This document shows positions 33,966-43,515 of a stretch of DNA of 64,000 nt, piece by piece. The translations under genes were made by a program, and so were the position numbers. The stretch lies in the NCBI GenBank assembly GCA_036365145.1, contig JAEOAD010000013.1, positions 43,899,001-43,963,000 of the forward strand. Reading direction: 5' to 3'. How positions within the stretch are numbered: the first letter of the stretch is position 1; the number at the start of each line of letters is the position of its first letter. The notes beneath the pieces were generated by a model. It made no database searches. It was not told where the DNA came from and saw only the letters and a program-made list of their open reading frames with translations. The stretch comes from Orientallactaga sibirica. Taxonomy: Eukaryota; Chordata; Mammalia; Rodentia; Dipodidae.

Positions 33966-34090
33966 ACAAGGTCTCACTCTGTAACCCAGGCTGGCTTCAA
34001 ACTCTCAGTAATCGTCCTGCTTTAGCCTCCTAAATGCTGAGATTATAGTGGTGAGCCACCACACCTGGCTACAAGGTTTTTTTTTTTTGT
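31781..34090. repeat. Intergenic SINE cluster downstream of the duplication
   Basis: The B1 head that ends unit 1 continues here as TGTGTCTGGCC, the sequence expected for an uninterrupted B1, so this is the ancestral right flank. Reverse B1 copies follow at 31803-31948, 31955-32025 (partial) and 32040-32205. A forward B1 lies at 32600-32745, a truncated reverse B1 at 32920-33020 and a reverse DIP-like fragment at 33240-33345. Reverse B1 copies lie at 33460-33585 and 33590-33733, a reverse DIP-like copy at 33738-33927, and a reverse old B1 with a poly-T at 33930-34075. Unique stretches lie at 32210-32595, 32750-32915 and 33025-33235. Confidence 0.75.
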
Positions 34091-35990
34091 ATTGTTTGTG
34101 AGATGTCATTCCATTGAAGGTTATAAGTCTTGTTCCTGGCTTATAAAACAGTAGCACAAAATACATTTCTTATATAGGTTTTGAGGAACTAGAACTTTTC
34201 AAAATAGAGTAATGTAGTTTTTGTTAACAGTACTTGCTGTGAATATTATGTAAAAGTTGCTTCAAACTGAAAGACTTTGACAATTGATTAACATGGCTAC
34301 CTTACTAAATCATCTAAAATCACAAGCCAGGGTGATGAGTCATGCACTGGAGTAGTCTGTTTTAGGTGGGAAAAAAAGTATTCTGAAGAACAGGATTTGG
34401 TTTCTGGTGTTGCTAAGAGTGCCTGAAAACAATGCCTTTCAGGTATAGCTTAGGAAAGTTAGTGTCTCCACCTTTGGGGTTACTTAAATCATGGATTTGA
34501 CCCCCTGTATCTCTGCTGTTGGAAATCTGAACAGCGTAATGTTATGATAAGAATCTTTTATTACCACACCTTAAGTTAGTGATCTTTAAAAGGCATGAAA
34601 GTTTTGGGAATGGTTTTAGTTTTTTTTGAGACGGGGTCTTGCTACATGGTGGCCTAGGCTATCCTTGAACACGACATCCTCTAGCCTCAGCCTCACAGTG
34701 CAGGGAACAAGTGTGCAGCACACATGCCTGGCCTCGGATTCTTTTTTAATGTTTATCATCTGGACATTTTTTTTCTTGCCAAAAAGCCTCCCCCCTCCCC
34801 ATTGTATTAACTGATTTTAAGCAAGGTGTTTGAAATGATCTAGGATATCACAATCTATTTTTCTTCTTCCTAAATGATTTCTGGAAATGCATTCAATAGA
34901 TTTTCATGTGTGATGATGCAGCTGTTACATTAACAGAACCTCACTGCAGTCTGGTTAGCTATTTCACGCCAAGTGAAATCAGCTGCTTTGGGGATTCTAA
35001 AAGTACTTTAGATTAGAGAGGGTTTGTATGAAAATGCAAGGCATTCATTAATAAATTACAAGTGACCTGTTCATTTTATATTTCTTGTATTCCAGATTCT
35101 GAGGTTGAAAATGTAATTTGATTAAGCTATTGGCATTACTGTAATAAAAAATAATCCTCTTTGAATTTTAATTTAGAATTTGTCCACTTCCAAAAGGGAA
35201 TTAAGGTATTAAAATTTTTAAAAAGGTGATTCCAAATGTTATAGAGCACAGAACACATTCCAATACTTAGCTTGACTAAATAAAAACATTTTGCAAGGGT
35301 AAGTCACCCCTACAACATGGTGGCAAATCTTTTCTTTACAGAACAGATTCCTGCCTTACCTGCCAGAGTCTTCCTTCATTCTCAGTATGAGAACAGTGTT
35401 TGGGAAAAAAAAAAAAACTAAAAGCAACTACAGTGCCTATGCAAATTCTTCTAAGCAAAACTGCTTAGATAAAATTATTGCATACTCAGCAGGGTTTTAT
35501 GTTCTTTAGCTTTGGAAAGTCTTGAAAATTACTGTGGACTTGGGTTATTTTCTTATCAAGAGCTTTCTGGGGAAGAAAAAAACACTATTAAACATAAAAG
35601 GCATGGAACTACATTCTTTAATCCTTTATTGTTGCTATTATTAAATGTTACGTCTTATATTTTTATCAAGAAAACACTGGAACGATTACTCGATAACGAA
35701 TGCCGTAGATACCTTAGTGCTGCTGGAAGACACGGATGCTCCGGTTTTGAAGTGCTTACATCCCACACTGCTAAGCTACAGGCAGTCTCCAGGTGATCCC
35801 ACTAAACAGTTCATCCCAGTGGTCCTAGAAAGACCCTTCAGGTTTGACCAGTCATCCTCAATCTAATGATCTAATTCTTTGAGATTCCATTGATTGTGGC
35901 TAAAAACTACTGTTACAATGCTGGTCCAGTTCCTTCAGAATCATTCTGGAGAAAACTCTTTGGACGCCCCTCCTCCCCTCTCTTCCCGCC
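34091..35990. other. Repeat-poor region upstream of the CLTC CpG island
   Basis: There is almost no SINE in 1.9 kb; only one old B1-like fragment is seen, at about 34620-34735. The sequence is AT-rich to 35640, then normal. It contains an AP-1-type TGAGTCA at 34336-34342. Some frames stay open for 70-90 codons (for example 35512-35796), but nothing in them resembles a known protein. I read it as upstream regulatory or non-coding sequence, not as a gene. Confidence 0.5.
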
Positions 35991-36309
35991 CCCCCCCCCA
36001 ATACTCATCACTAGGCTGATCAAGTCCACCAAAAATGTCCGCAGAAACGCTATCACAAGGCCAGCTCGAGACACTTTCTCGCAAACGGCCTTCAGCGTCC
36101 TTCGCGCTACCCCTCAGCATACATAGCATGCCGGTTTCTAACTGGAGATCGGCGTCAGGTAGTTCAAGTGTCATCAAGGGCGAACGTCAGGGCGGGGAGG
36201 AGGCCCGGGAGCCCCACTTGGGTCCCCTCCCCGGCTGCGCGAAACCACCCAGTGCGTGAACCGAAGGCGGGGGAGGCGCGCTGCAGCCCGTTTCCCTGAG
36301 TCACCCGGA

Positions 36310-36340
36310 GGGACGAAGGGAGGGAGGCGGGAGGCTGGGG
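36310..36340 (+). other. G-quadruplex-type motif
   Basis: Five G-tracts (36310-36312, 36318-36320, 36322-36324, 36329-36331, 36337-36340) are separated by loops of 5, 1, 4 and 5 bases, on the coding strand of the CpG island. Confidence 0.6.
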
Positions 36341-36559
36341 CCCATCTGCCCACGCCACGTCCCTCTCTCTCCGTCGAGGGGCACGGTCACAATCCGCAGC
36401 GGACGCGGGCGAAGGAAGCGGCGGAGCCCGCCATGCCTCCTTCCCAGCGGCCCTACTACACAGCCGCCGCCACCTCCTTCCACCCACGAGACGCGGCCAC
36501 CAAGCGCTTCCCTAACCTTAGCTCTGCACGCTGGCAGCCATCAAGGCGACCCTTCCCTA

Positions 36560-36626
36560 CCCCAGCGTCACGTGCACCGGGAAGTGCGTGGGTGGGACTT
36601 ACAGCGCCTACGGAAATGACGTCGGT
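36560..36626. promoter_or_regulatory. Upstream motif cluster: E-box/CLEAR-like, ETS, CRE-like
   Basis: GTCACGTG (36567-36574) contains the CACGTG E-box bound by USF, MYC or TFEB-type factors. GGAAGT at 36580-36585 fits an ETS core. TGACGTC at 36617-36623 is one base short of a palindromic CRE. They sit about 270-330 bases upstream of the inferred CLTC start. The motifs are seen; their use is inferred. Confidence 0.5.
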
Positions 36627-36864
36627 CGCCCCGAGTCGCATGATGTGGCAAAATGTTACCAAAAAAAAAAAAAAAGGTGTAGAGAGGTAGCAACCCGAGA
36701 CTAGGGAAAGTGATGAGTCTTAAAAAAAAAAAGAAAGAAAATAGTCCCTGGGCGCCTCTCTCTTCCCTCCCGTCGCACAGCGGGAGAGGAGAAGCTCGGG
36801 GCGCACTGCGTCCCCCGAATTCCTCCGCCCCGGGCGGGCCGCCGCACGGCGCGCCGTGGAAGGG

Positions 36865-36900
36865 TACATAAGGCGGAGGGGGTGAGGTGGCGGGGCGGAG
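36865..36900 (+). promoter_or_regulatory. CLTC: CLTC core promoter: TATA-like box and GC box
   Basis: TACATAAG at 36865-36872 is a weak TATA-like element. GGGGCGGAG (36892-36900) is an Sp1-type GC box. Transcription probably starts near 36895-36920, judging from the usual 25-35 base spacing and from the remembered start of mammalian CLTC mRNAs. The exact base cannot be set from sequence alone. Confidence 0.5.
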
Positions 36901-37196
36901 TTCTCCCCGGCCGGGATCCTTCCGCAGGGCTCAGCCGTTTCCGGAGTCTGCACTGCTCCCGGTTCCGCCATTGCGGCTCTCCAGGCCCCCCCGGAGCCTA
37001 CGCCCCCGACCCACAAGCTCTTCTTTTTTTTTTTTTCATCTGCCTGCCACTTTCCTGCGTTCCCGGGAGACTATCGTGCCGAACCCCTGCCTCCCCTTTC
37101 CTTCCCCCCTCCTCCTCTCCCTTGGAGAGCCCGGGCAGTCCCACTGCCCCGCAGCCCCAGTGACAGGAGGAGACCATACCCACCCCCGACAGCGCC
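36900..37196 (+). other. CLTC: CLTC 5' UTR
   Basis: It is GC-rich, about 300 bases, with no ATG on the + strand, so there are no upstream ORFs. It includes a pyrimidine tract with a run of about 13 T at 37023-37036. It ends in AGCGCC just before the start codon. The left boundary is approximate. Confidence 0.65.
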
Positions 37197-37238
37197 ATGG
37201 CCCAGATTCTGCCGATTCGTTTTCAGGAGCATCTCCAG
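37197..37238 (+). CDS. CLTC: CLTC coding exon 1 (14 codons)
   Basis: Start of clathrin heavy chain 1, the 1675-residue leg of the clathrin triskelion that builds the lattice of coated pits and vesicles at the plasma membrane, trans-Golgi and endosomes. The exon encodes MAQILPIRFQEHLQ and nothing more; GTACGG follows at the codon boundary. The start is in a good Kozak context (GCGCCATGG, G at -3 and +4) and is the first ATG after the promoter. These residues open the N-terminal seven-bladed beta-propeller that binds clathrin-box peptides of adaptors. The match to CLTC is exact as far as I remember it. The next exon lies 24 kb downstream. Confidence 0.96.
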
Positions 37239-38555
37239 GTACGGCTGGGCTGGGGCTGGTGAGGGTTTATTTCCAGGGTGCTGGAAGAAAAATTTAAAAA
37301 AGGAAGAAAGCCAGGAGTCTGGGTCTGAACGGGATCGAGGTTGGAGGTGATGGTAGTGGTGGGGGAGGTGGAGAGAGTCGGTCTTTGGCGTAGATGGAGG
37401 GAGGAGGACTATCTTGGAAGGCTTGAGGGTGTAAGTGACATGGAGCTTGGATGGAAATGACGAATCCGGGGTGCAAAGGGCGGCGAGGCGAGGCCTGCGT
37501 CTGTGGGCCTCTCCAACCTTGCTTCCTGGATGACAAGAACTGCGCATACGTGCTCGCTCGCCCCCCCCCCCATCCCCTTCTAGGTTCATTCATTTGGGTA
37601 GGGGGGTGGTTGGGAGGAATTCTCCCGCGTTTGTCCCCGAGCAAGAATTCTCATCACTCCCTCCCCTCGCGGGGGGGAGCAGTGCGGGGTTGTCACCTTC
37701 TTCGGCGCTTCTATTCCCATTCCCTCACCCACCCCCTTCGTGTCTGCACCCTGGGTGGGTTGGGGAGGAGCAACCTTTTTTCTTGCTCCCTCTGCGGCTC
37801 GCAACTGGAGAAAGGCACCTTCCCGGAGGGGCGGGGGAAGGTAGCAGTGTCTCTCCCCTTTCCCTGAGGCAGAAGGGAACCGAAGGTCACTGTAGGAACC
37901 TAGAGATGTTAGAATGAGGGGACGGCCAGGGGCGGTGTCAATCTTAAGAGTGCGTGGGGTCAAGGTCCCAAAGGGAACGCGCATGTTTTTTTTCCTTTCT
38001 TGATTTCTCGCGGGGCAGGGGAATTCGGGGGTGGGGGGATAAGCTCTTAACCTCTCTTTGGTTCTACAAGGTAGGAAGAGTAATTTGGAGGTTCTCTGGC
38101 AGGTCACTGTGGGATTATGGCACGAGTACTTCCCTCAGGACTGCACGGAATTGAACTGAAGCCTTGTGGTCCTGCTTGGAGGCGTGCAGGACTAGTTGAT
38201 CTGTAACTGGCTTCTTTTAAGTAGGTTGCAGAGTTCTGCCACTGTGCTCTACCCTAGAGCCAACATAAAATTGTCTAACCTGGCAACATGCCAATGGCTG
38301 GTCTAGGCAGGTGACCACTGGAGGGTTCCTAAATTAAGCCACTTCTGAGCTGCTGATTTTCCTGGTTCACCAGTCTTCTTCTTTTAATTTTGTATTATTT
38401 TATATTAGTTTACTTTTCCCTTAAAGAAGTCAGCTCTGTCTTTTGAAGGGCTAATTTGATGAGATGCAGTGGTTTGGCCTCAGACATTAGAAACAGTGGG
38501 CACTTAAACATTGAAGGGAAATTGATTTACTTTCCTTCATTGATTCTGTTTTTAA
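37239..38555. other. CLTC intron 1, repeat-free 5' part
   Basis: The first 1.3 kb of intron 1 has no SINE. The first 650 bases belong to the CpG island and carry C- and G-runs (for example C at 37561-37571, G at 37671-37677). The sequence is then ordinary. Promoter-proximal intronic regulation is plausible; no gene is seen. Confidence 0.6.
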
Positions 38556-39284
38556 AACAATTTTACATGGGTGCTGGGGAATCAATCCTGGGCCCAGCAG
38601 GCTTTGCAAGCAAGTGCTTTTAACCCATGAGCCATCTCCCCAGCCTCCCATAAAGGATTCTCCTTCCTTCCTTCCTTCCTTCCTTCCTTCCTTCCTTCCT
38701 TCCTTCCTTCCTTCCTTCTCTCTCTTTCTCTTTTTTTCTTTTTTTTTCCGAGGTAGGGTCTCACTCTGGCCCAGGCTGACCTGGAATTAACTATGTAGTC
38801 TCAGGGTGGCCTCGAACTCTGGGCGATCCTCCTACCTCTGCCTCCCGAGTGCTGGGATTAAAGGTGTGTGCCACCAAGCCCGGCTCTCTCTTTTCTTTCT
38901 TTCGATAGAATGCGATTGCCATAGCCACTTTGTGCATCTTGCTTTATGTGGGTCTGAACCTGGGCCGAACCCAGAATGGCAGGCTTTTGCAAGCAGGTGC
39001 TTGTAGCTATTGAGACATCTTCCCAACCCCAAGGATTTTTGTTAATAAAAAGGGTTCATTTTCAGACTAACAGTAATTTTATATTTTTTCATTACCATTT
39101 TTCCTTACAGTAGCAGGAAATTATTTTCCTTTAAGACTTAAGTTACAAAGAATACTAAATCTTTGCCTATAAAATGAGTTAAATACAACTTCAGTCATCA
39201 TTAGTTTTCAAATAATTTCTCTGATGTTAGCAATAAAAACACCATTTTACAAAAATTTAAAGTAATATGTGACAGTGTTAATGA

Positions 39285-39318
<34 letters not shown>

Positions 39319-40510
39319 TTCAATTCAAACTTCTTGTGGTTACTTCTGTTAAGATGGAGTGGTTTAATGAATGTGAAACATTTAGGAAGGTTCTGTTCCT
39401 AGATGTGAAGGGAAAACATGTACTTGTCCTCACACTAAAGTACATCTGAAATATCTTTCTGAAAACACACTTATATAAATCATATACAAGAAAAAAGTAC
39501 AGCCAGGCATGGTGGCACATGCTTTTAATCCCAGCACTCAGGAGGCAGAGGTAGGAGGATCGCCATGAGTTCGAGGCCACCCTGAGACTACATAGTGAAT
39601 TCCAGGTCAGCCTGAGCTACTGTGAAACCCTACTTTGAAAAACCAAAAAGAAAAAAAAAAAGTACAACTACTAATTACTTCACATGGCAGAAGTTTAGCC
39701 AATGGTAAATATTTGTTGACCATTGGCAGTTTGGGTAATAGTTTTTAATTTCTTTTAAGAGGACATAAGAATTGTTACATGATCCTAAAAATTGGGATCC
39801 ACCTTGTCACTAATTAAGAACAGCTTTAGCCAGGTGTGGTGGTGCATGCTTTTAATTCCAGCACTTGGGAGGCAGAGGTAGGAGGATCGCTATGAGTTCA
39901 AGGCCACCCTGAGACTACATAGTGAATTCCAGGTTAGCCTGAGCTAAAGTTAGACCCTACCTCACAAACAAACAAACAAACAAACAAACAAACAGCTTTA
40001 ATATAGGTATGGTTTGTAAGAAGTTCCTTTCAAACAATTAGGAGATTTTGGAATATATATATTGCCTTTGCAAGTATACTTGAAAATCTTAGACATCCAT
40101 ATTTGGAGTGTAATGTCTATGACTGAACTTAAACTTACCTACTGTGACTGCTCCCGTAGATAGTGATCAGTTTTACCAAAAGCCCAAATCAGCAAGCTGT
40201 GCTAGGGTATTATGTCTCCTTACTTCACATTCTTACTGTCTCATTAAAAAAAAAAAGTTAAGAATTATTTGAACTGGCATTTTAGGTTTTTTACCTACAA
40301 GCCTCTGCCATTTTGCTAAGTAGTAGAAAACAACTTTCTAAAACCACTTTAGGATAAAAACTGAAAACAAGAAAGGAGGAATTTGAGCCGGGCAAGCCTT
40401 TAATCCCAGCACTCGGGAGGCAGAAGTAGGAGGATCACCATGAATTCAAGGCCACCCTGAGACTACATAGTGAATTCCAGGTCAGCCTGAGCTAGAGTGA
40501 GCCCCTACCT

Positions 40511-40550
<40 letters not shown>

Positions 40551-41574
40551 ATTTGAGTATAGAGTTAGCTTGTGAAACTTTAAAGAATGAACTGCAAGTA
40601 CATTTTTATACCTCTTACATTGTTCAGCTGAGGAATCTGCCATCAAGGCTTGTTAAACAAACCTTTAATATTTTTTAATATTTTTATTTATTTGAGAGAG
40701 AGAGATACAGAAATAGGCAGGTAGAGAGAGAATGGGTTCACCAGGGCCTCCAGCCACTGCAGATGAACTCCAGATTGCATGTACCCCGTTGTGCATCTGG
40801 CTTACGTGGGTCCTATGGATTCGAACCAGGATCCTTTGGCTTTGCAGGCAAACACCTTAACCATTAAGCTATCTTTCCAGCCCCAAACCTTTAATATTTT
40901 AAGTCATGAAGGAAGTTTTCTTGATGGGGTATTAGACTCATAGCAGTCAACAGATAAGTTCCTGTTTTGGTAAGGCATTGTTAGAGTTGCATGAACCAGT
41001 TCTAGTCTACATATAAAATACTACCTGCAAGTCTTGACATATTAAGCATCTTTATGCAAATTGTCGCATTCTGTTGTATTCCTGAGTACTTTTTTTTTTT
41101 CCCGTTACATTCTTCCCATCCTGTTCTTTTCCCTTTGGTCCGTAAGTGCAGGCATGGAATGTGTTGAATAGTAGGGTTCTTGCTAAAGCTGTTTTGGTTT
41201 TCAAAGACAGAAAAGAGTGTTTCCTGGGATATAATACAGGCTTAGATGGACTGGAAGAGTCATGCTGCCTAGAATGGCACTCCATTCTACCTTGGAGGTC
41301 GTTTGTGACTTCAAGATGTATTTTTCAGAATTTTCTTACCAGTCAGTTTACTCAGCTTTAGTGAGTTTGGTTAATTTTAATGAAAGTACATTTACTCTGC
41401 TTAGAAAATAAGATATGGAACTATGGTATAGAAGAATTACAGTTGTCAGTTTAGTGTGTAGTGAAATTTGTTATCTCAGGAACCTGATGGTTTGCTGTTG
41501 GAACAATGGTTTGACTGTAGCTGGAATCTTTACCTTGGTCATTCGTTCGTTCATTCATTCATTCATTCATTATA
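38556..41574. repeat. CLTC intron 1: SINEs and TTCC microsatellite
   Basis: A reverse DIP-like head fragment lies at 38560-38646 and a (TTCC)n microsatellite of about 56 bases at 38661-38718. A reverse B1 lies at 38748-38886 and a reverse DIP-like fragment at 38915-39030. A poly-T of more than 30 bases lies at 39286-39315. Forward B1 copies lie at 39502-39655, 39828-39992 with (CAAA)n tail, and 40388-40545 with a long A-tail. A reverse DIP-like copy lies at 40680-40883 and (TTCA)n at 41545-41572. Unique stretches of over 300 bases are 39040-39285, 39995-40385 and 40890-41540; no coding sense is seen in them. Confidence 0.75.
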
Positions 41575-42474
41575 AAGACAGGGTCTCACACTGTAGCCCG
41601 GACTGGCCTAGAATTTGTCTTAATCCTCCTGCCTCTGCCTCCCAAGTGCTGGGATTACAGGCCCTACCTGGAATTCACTATGTAGTCTCAGGCTGGCCTT
41701 GAAATCTCAGCAGCCCTCCTACTTCTCAAGTACTGGGATTAAAGGCATGTGCCACCATACCTGGCTTAACTATTTTTTTAAAAGCTTTATTTATTCATCT
41801 GAGAAAGAGAGAGAGAAAGAGGCAGATAGAGAGAATAGTTATGCCAGGGCCTGTAGTCAGTGCAAATGAACTCAGGCTGGCCTTAATTCACAGCTATTTT
41901 CCTACCTCTGCCTCCCAGGTGCTGGGATTAAAGATGTGTACTGCCATGCCCGGCTCCCTAAATATTTTCTTTTATTAAAAGCTTTTATTTTATTTTTTAA
42001 AAAATTTATTTGCAAGCAGAGAGAGAAAGAAGAAAAGCAGACAGAGAGAGAATGGGCATGCCAGGGCCTCCAGCCACTGCAAACTAACTCCAGATGCATG
42101 TGCCCCTTGTGCATCTGGCTTATATGGGTCATGGAGAATTGAACTGGGATCCTTTGGCTTTACAGGCAAATGCCTTAACTGCTAAGCCATTTCTCCAGCC
42201 CCCTAAATATTTTTTAAAGGTTCCATTTATATTTAGTTCTCAGCTTTACAGAATTTTTTTAAATTTATTTATTTGCAGGCAGGGATAGAAGAGACAGAAG
42301 AGAGACAGAGAGAGAGAAAATGGGCATGCCAAGGCCTCTAGCCACTGCAAACAAACTCCAGACACATGTGCCCCTTGAACATCTAGTTTATATGGGTCCT
42401 GGGGAATGGAACCTGGGTCCTTTGGCTTCACAGGCAAGCACCTTAACTGCTAAGCCATCTCTCCAGTCCTACAG

Positions 42475-42507
<33 letters not shown>

Positions 42508-43515
42508 GAGAGAGACACAGAGACAGGGAGAGGAAGACAGATAGAGATGGTCGTGCCAGCAGCCTCTCAGCTGCTGTGAACGAAAACCAGATGCATGCGC
42601 TCCCCTTGTGGTCAAGTGCGGCATTGCGCCCTTGCGTCACTTTACATCTGGCTAAACGTGGGACCTGGAGATTGGAACCAGCGTTCTTAGGCTTAGGAGG
42701 CAGGCGCCTTAACCACTAAGCCATCTCTCCAGCCCTACAGAATTATTTTTAACTGCTGGGCCATTTCCAAATCCTGCAAAATTTTATATATAATTTTTGT
42801 TTGTTTGTTTTTCGAGGTAGGGTCTCACTCTGGTCCAGGCAGACCTGGAATTAACTGTGCAGTCTCAGGGTGGCCACAAACTCACTGTGATCCTCCTACC
42901 TCTGCCTCTTGAGTGCTGGAATTAAAGACTTGTGCCACCATGCCCGGCTTAATTATTATTATTTTTGTTTTTCAAGGTTGTCTCTCACTCTAGCTTAAGC
43001 TGACCTAGCATTCACTCTGTAGTCCAAGGCTGGCCTCCAGCTCACAGTACTCCTCCCACCTCTGCCTCCCAAGTGCTGGGATTAAAGGCATGAGCCCACC
43101 ATGCATAGCTTTTTTATATATATATATTATTTTATTTATTTTGGTTTTTCGAGGTAGGGTCTCACTCTAGCTCAGGCTGACCTTGAATTCGCGCTATATA
43201 TATAGTCTCAGGGTGGCCTCAAACTCATGGTGATCCTCCTACCTCTGCTTCCCAAGTGCTGGGATTAAAGGCGTATGCCACCAAGCTTGGCTCTAATATT
43301 TTATTTTTATTTAGTTATTTGAGAGAGGGAAAAGAGGCAGAGTGAGAGAGAGAGCGAGAATGGGTGTGCTAGGGCTTCCAAGCCACTTCAAACAAGCTCC
43401 AGATGCATGTACCACCTTGTGCATCTGGCTTACGTGGGTACTGGGGAATCAAACCAGGGTCATTTGGCTTTGCAGGCAAACGCCTTAACCACTAAGCTAT
43501 CTCTCCAGTCCCCAT
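41575..43515. repeat. CLTC intron 1: dense reverse SINE block
   Basis: Reverse B1 copies lie at 41577-41665 (partial) and 41668-41765. A reverse DIP-like 3' part lies at 41785-41870, followed directly by a B1 part at 41873-41956. Reverse DIP-like copies lie at 42000-42202 and 42258-42470. A reverse long-variant DIP-like copy lies at 42478-42736. Reverse B1 copies lie at 42800-42950, 42965-43110 and 43140-43293. A reverse DIP-like copy lies at 43310-43513. All copies are antisense to CLTC. Confidence 0.78.

Larger units (their letters stand above)
35991..37900. promoter_or_regulatory. CpG island over the CLTC 5' end
   Basis: CpG dinucleotides, rare elsewhere in the window, become abundant from about 36000 and persist to about 37900, covering the CLTC start and the beginning of intron 1. 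The island has no SINE copies. It contains long open frames on both strands (for example 36256-36690 +, 37071-37589 -), as GC-rich DNA does. None has a recognisable protein. Such islands mark constitutively active promoters, which fits a housekeeping coat protein. Confidence 0.85.

Noticed and set aside
35512..35866. Overlapping frames of 70-95 codons upstream of the CLTC island
   Set aside because: No similarity to a known protein, no splice or Kozak support, and two overlapping frames compete. I treated them as chance ORFs in single-copy DNA.
36256..36690. Long open frames in the CpG island on both strands (also 37071-37589 -, 37451-37867 +, 37586-38107 -)
   Set aside because: GC-rich DNA has few stop codons. 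The frames overlap one another on both strands, show no recognisable domain and run across the CLTC exon 1/intron 1 boundary.
38661..38718. Regularly spaced repeats that might suggest a CRISPR-like array
   Set aside because: They are simple TTCC repeats; other regular arrays ((GTTT)n, (TTTA)n, (TTCA)n) are also microsatellites in a mammalian genome.
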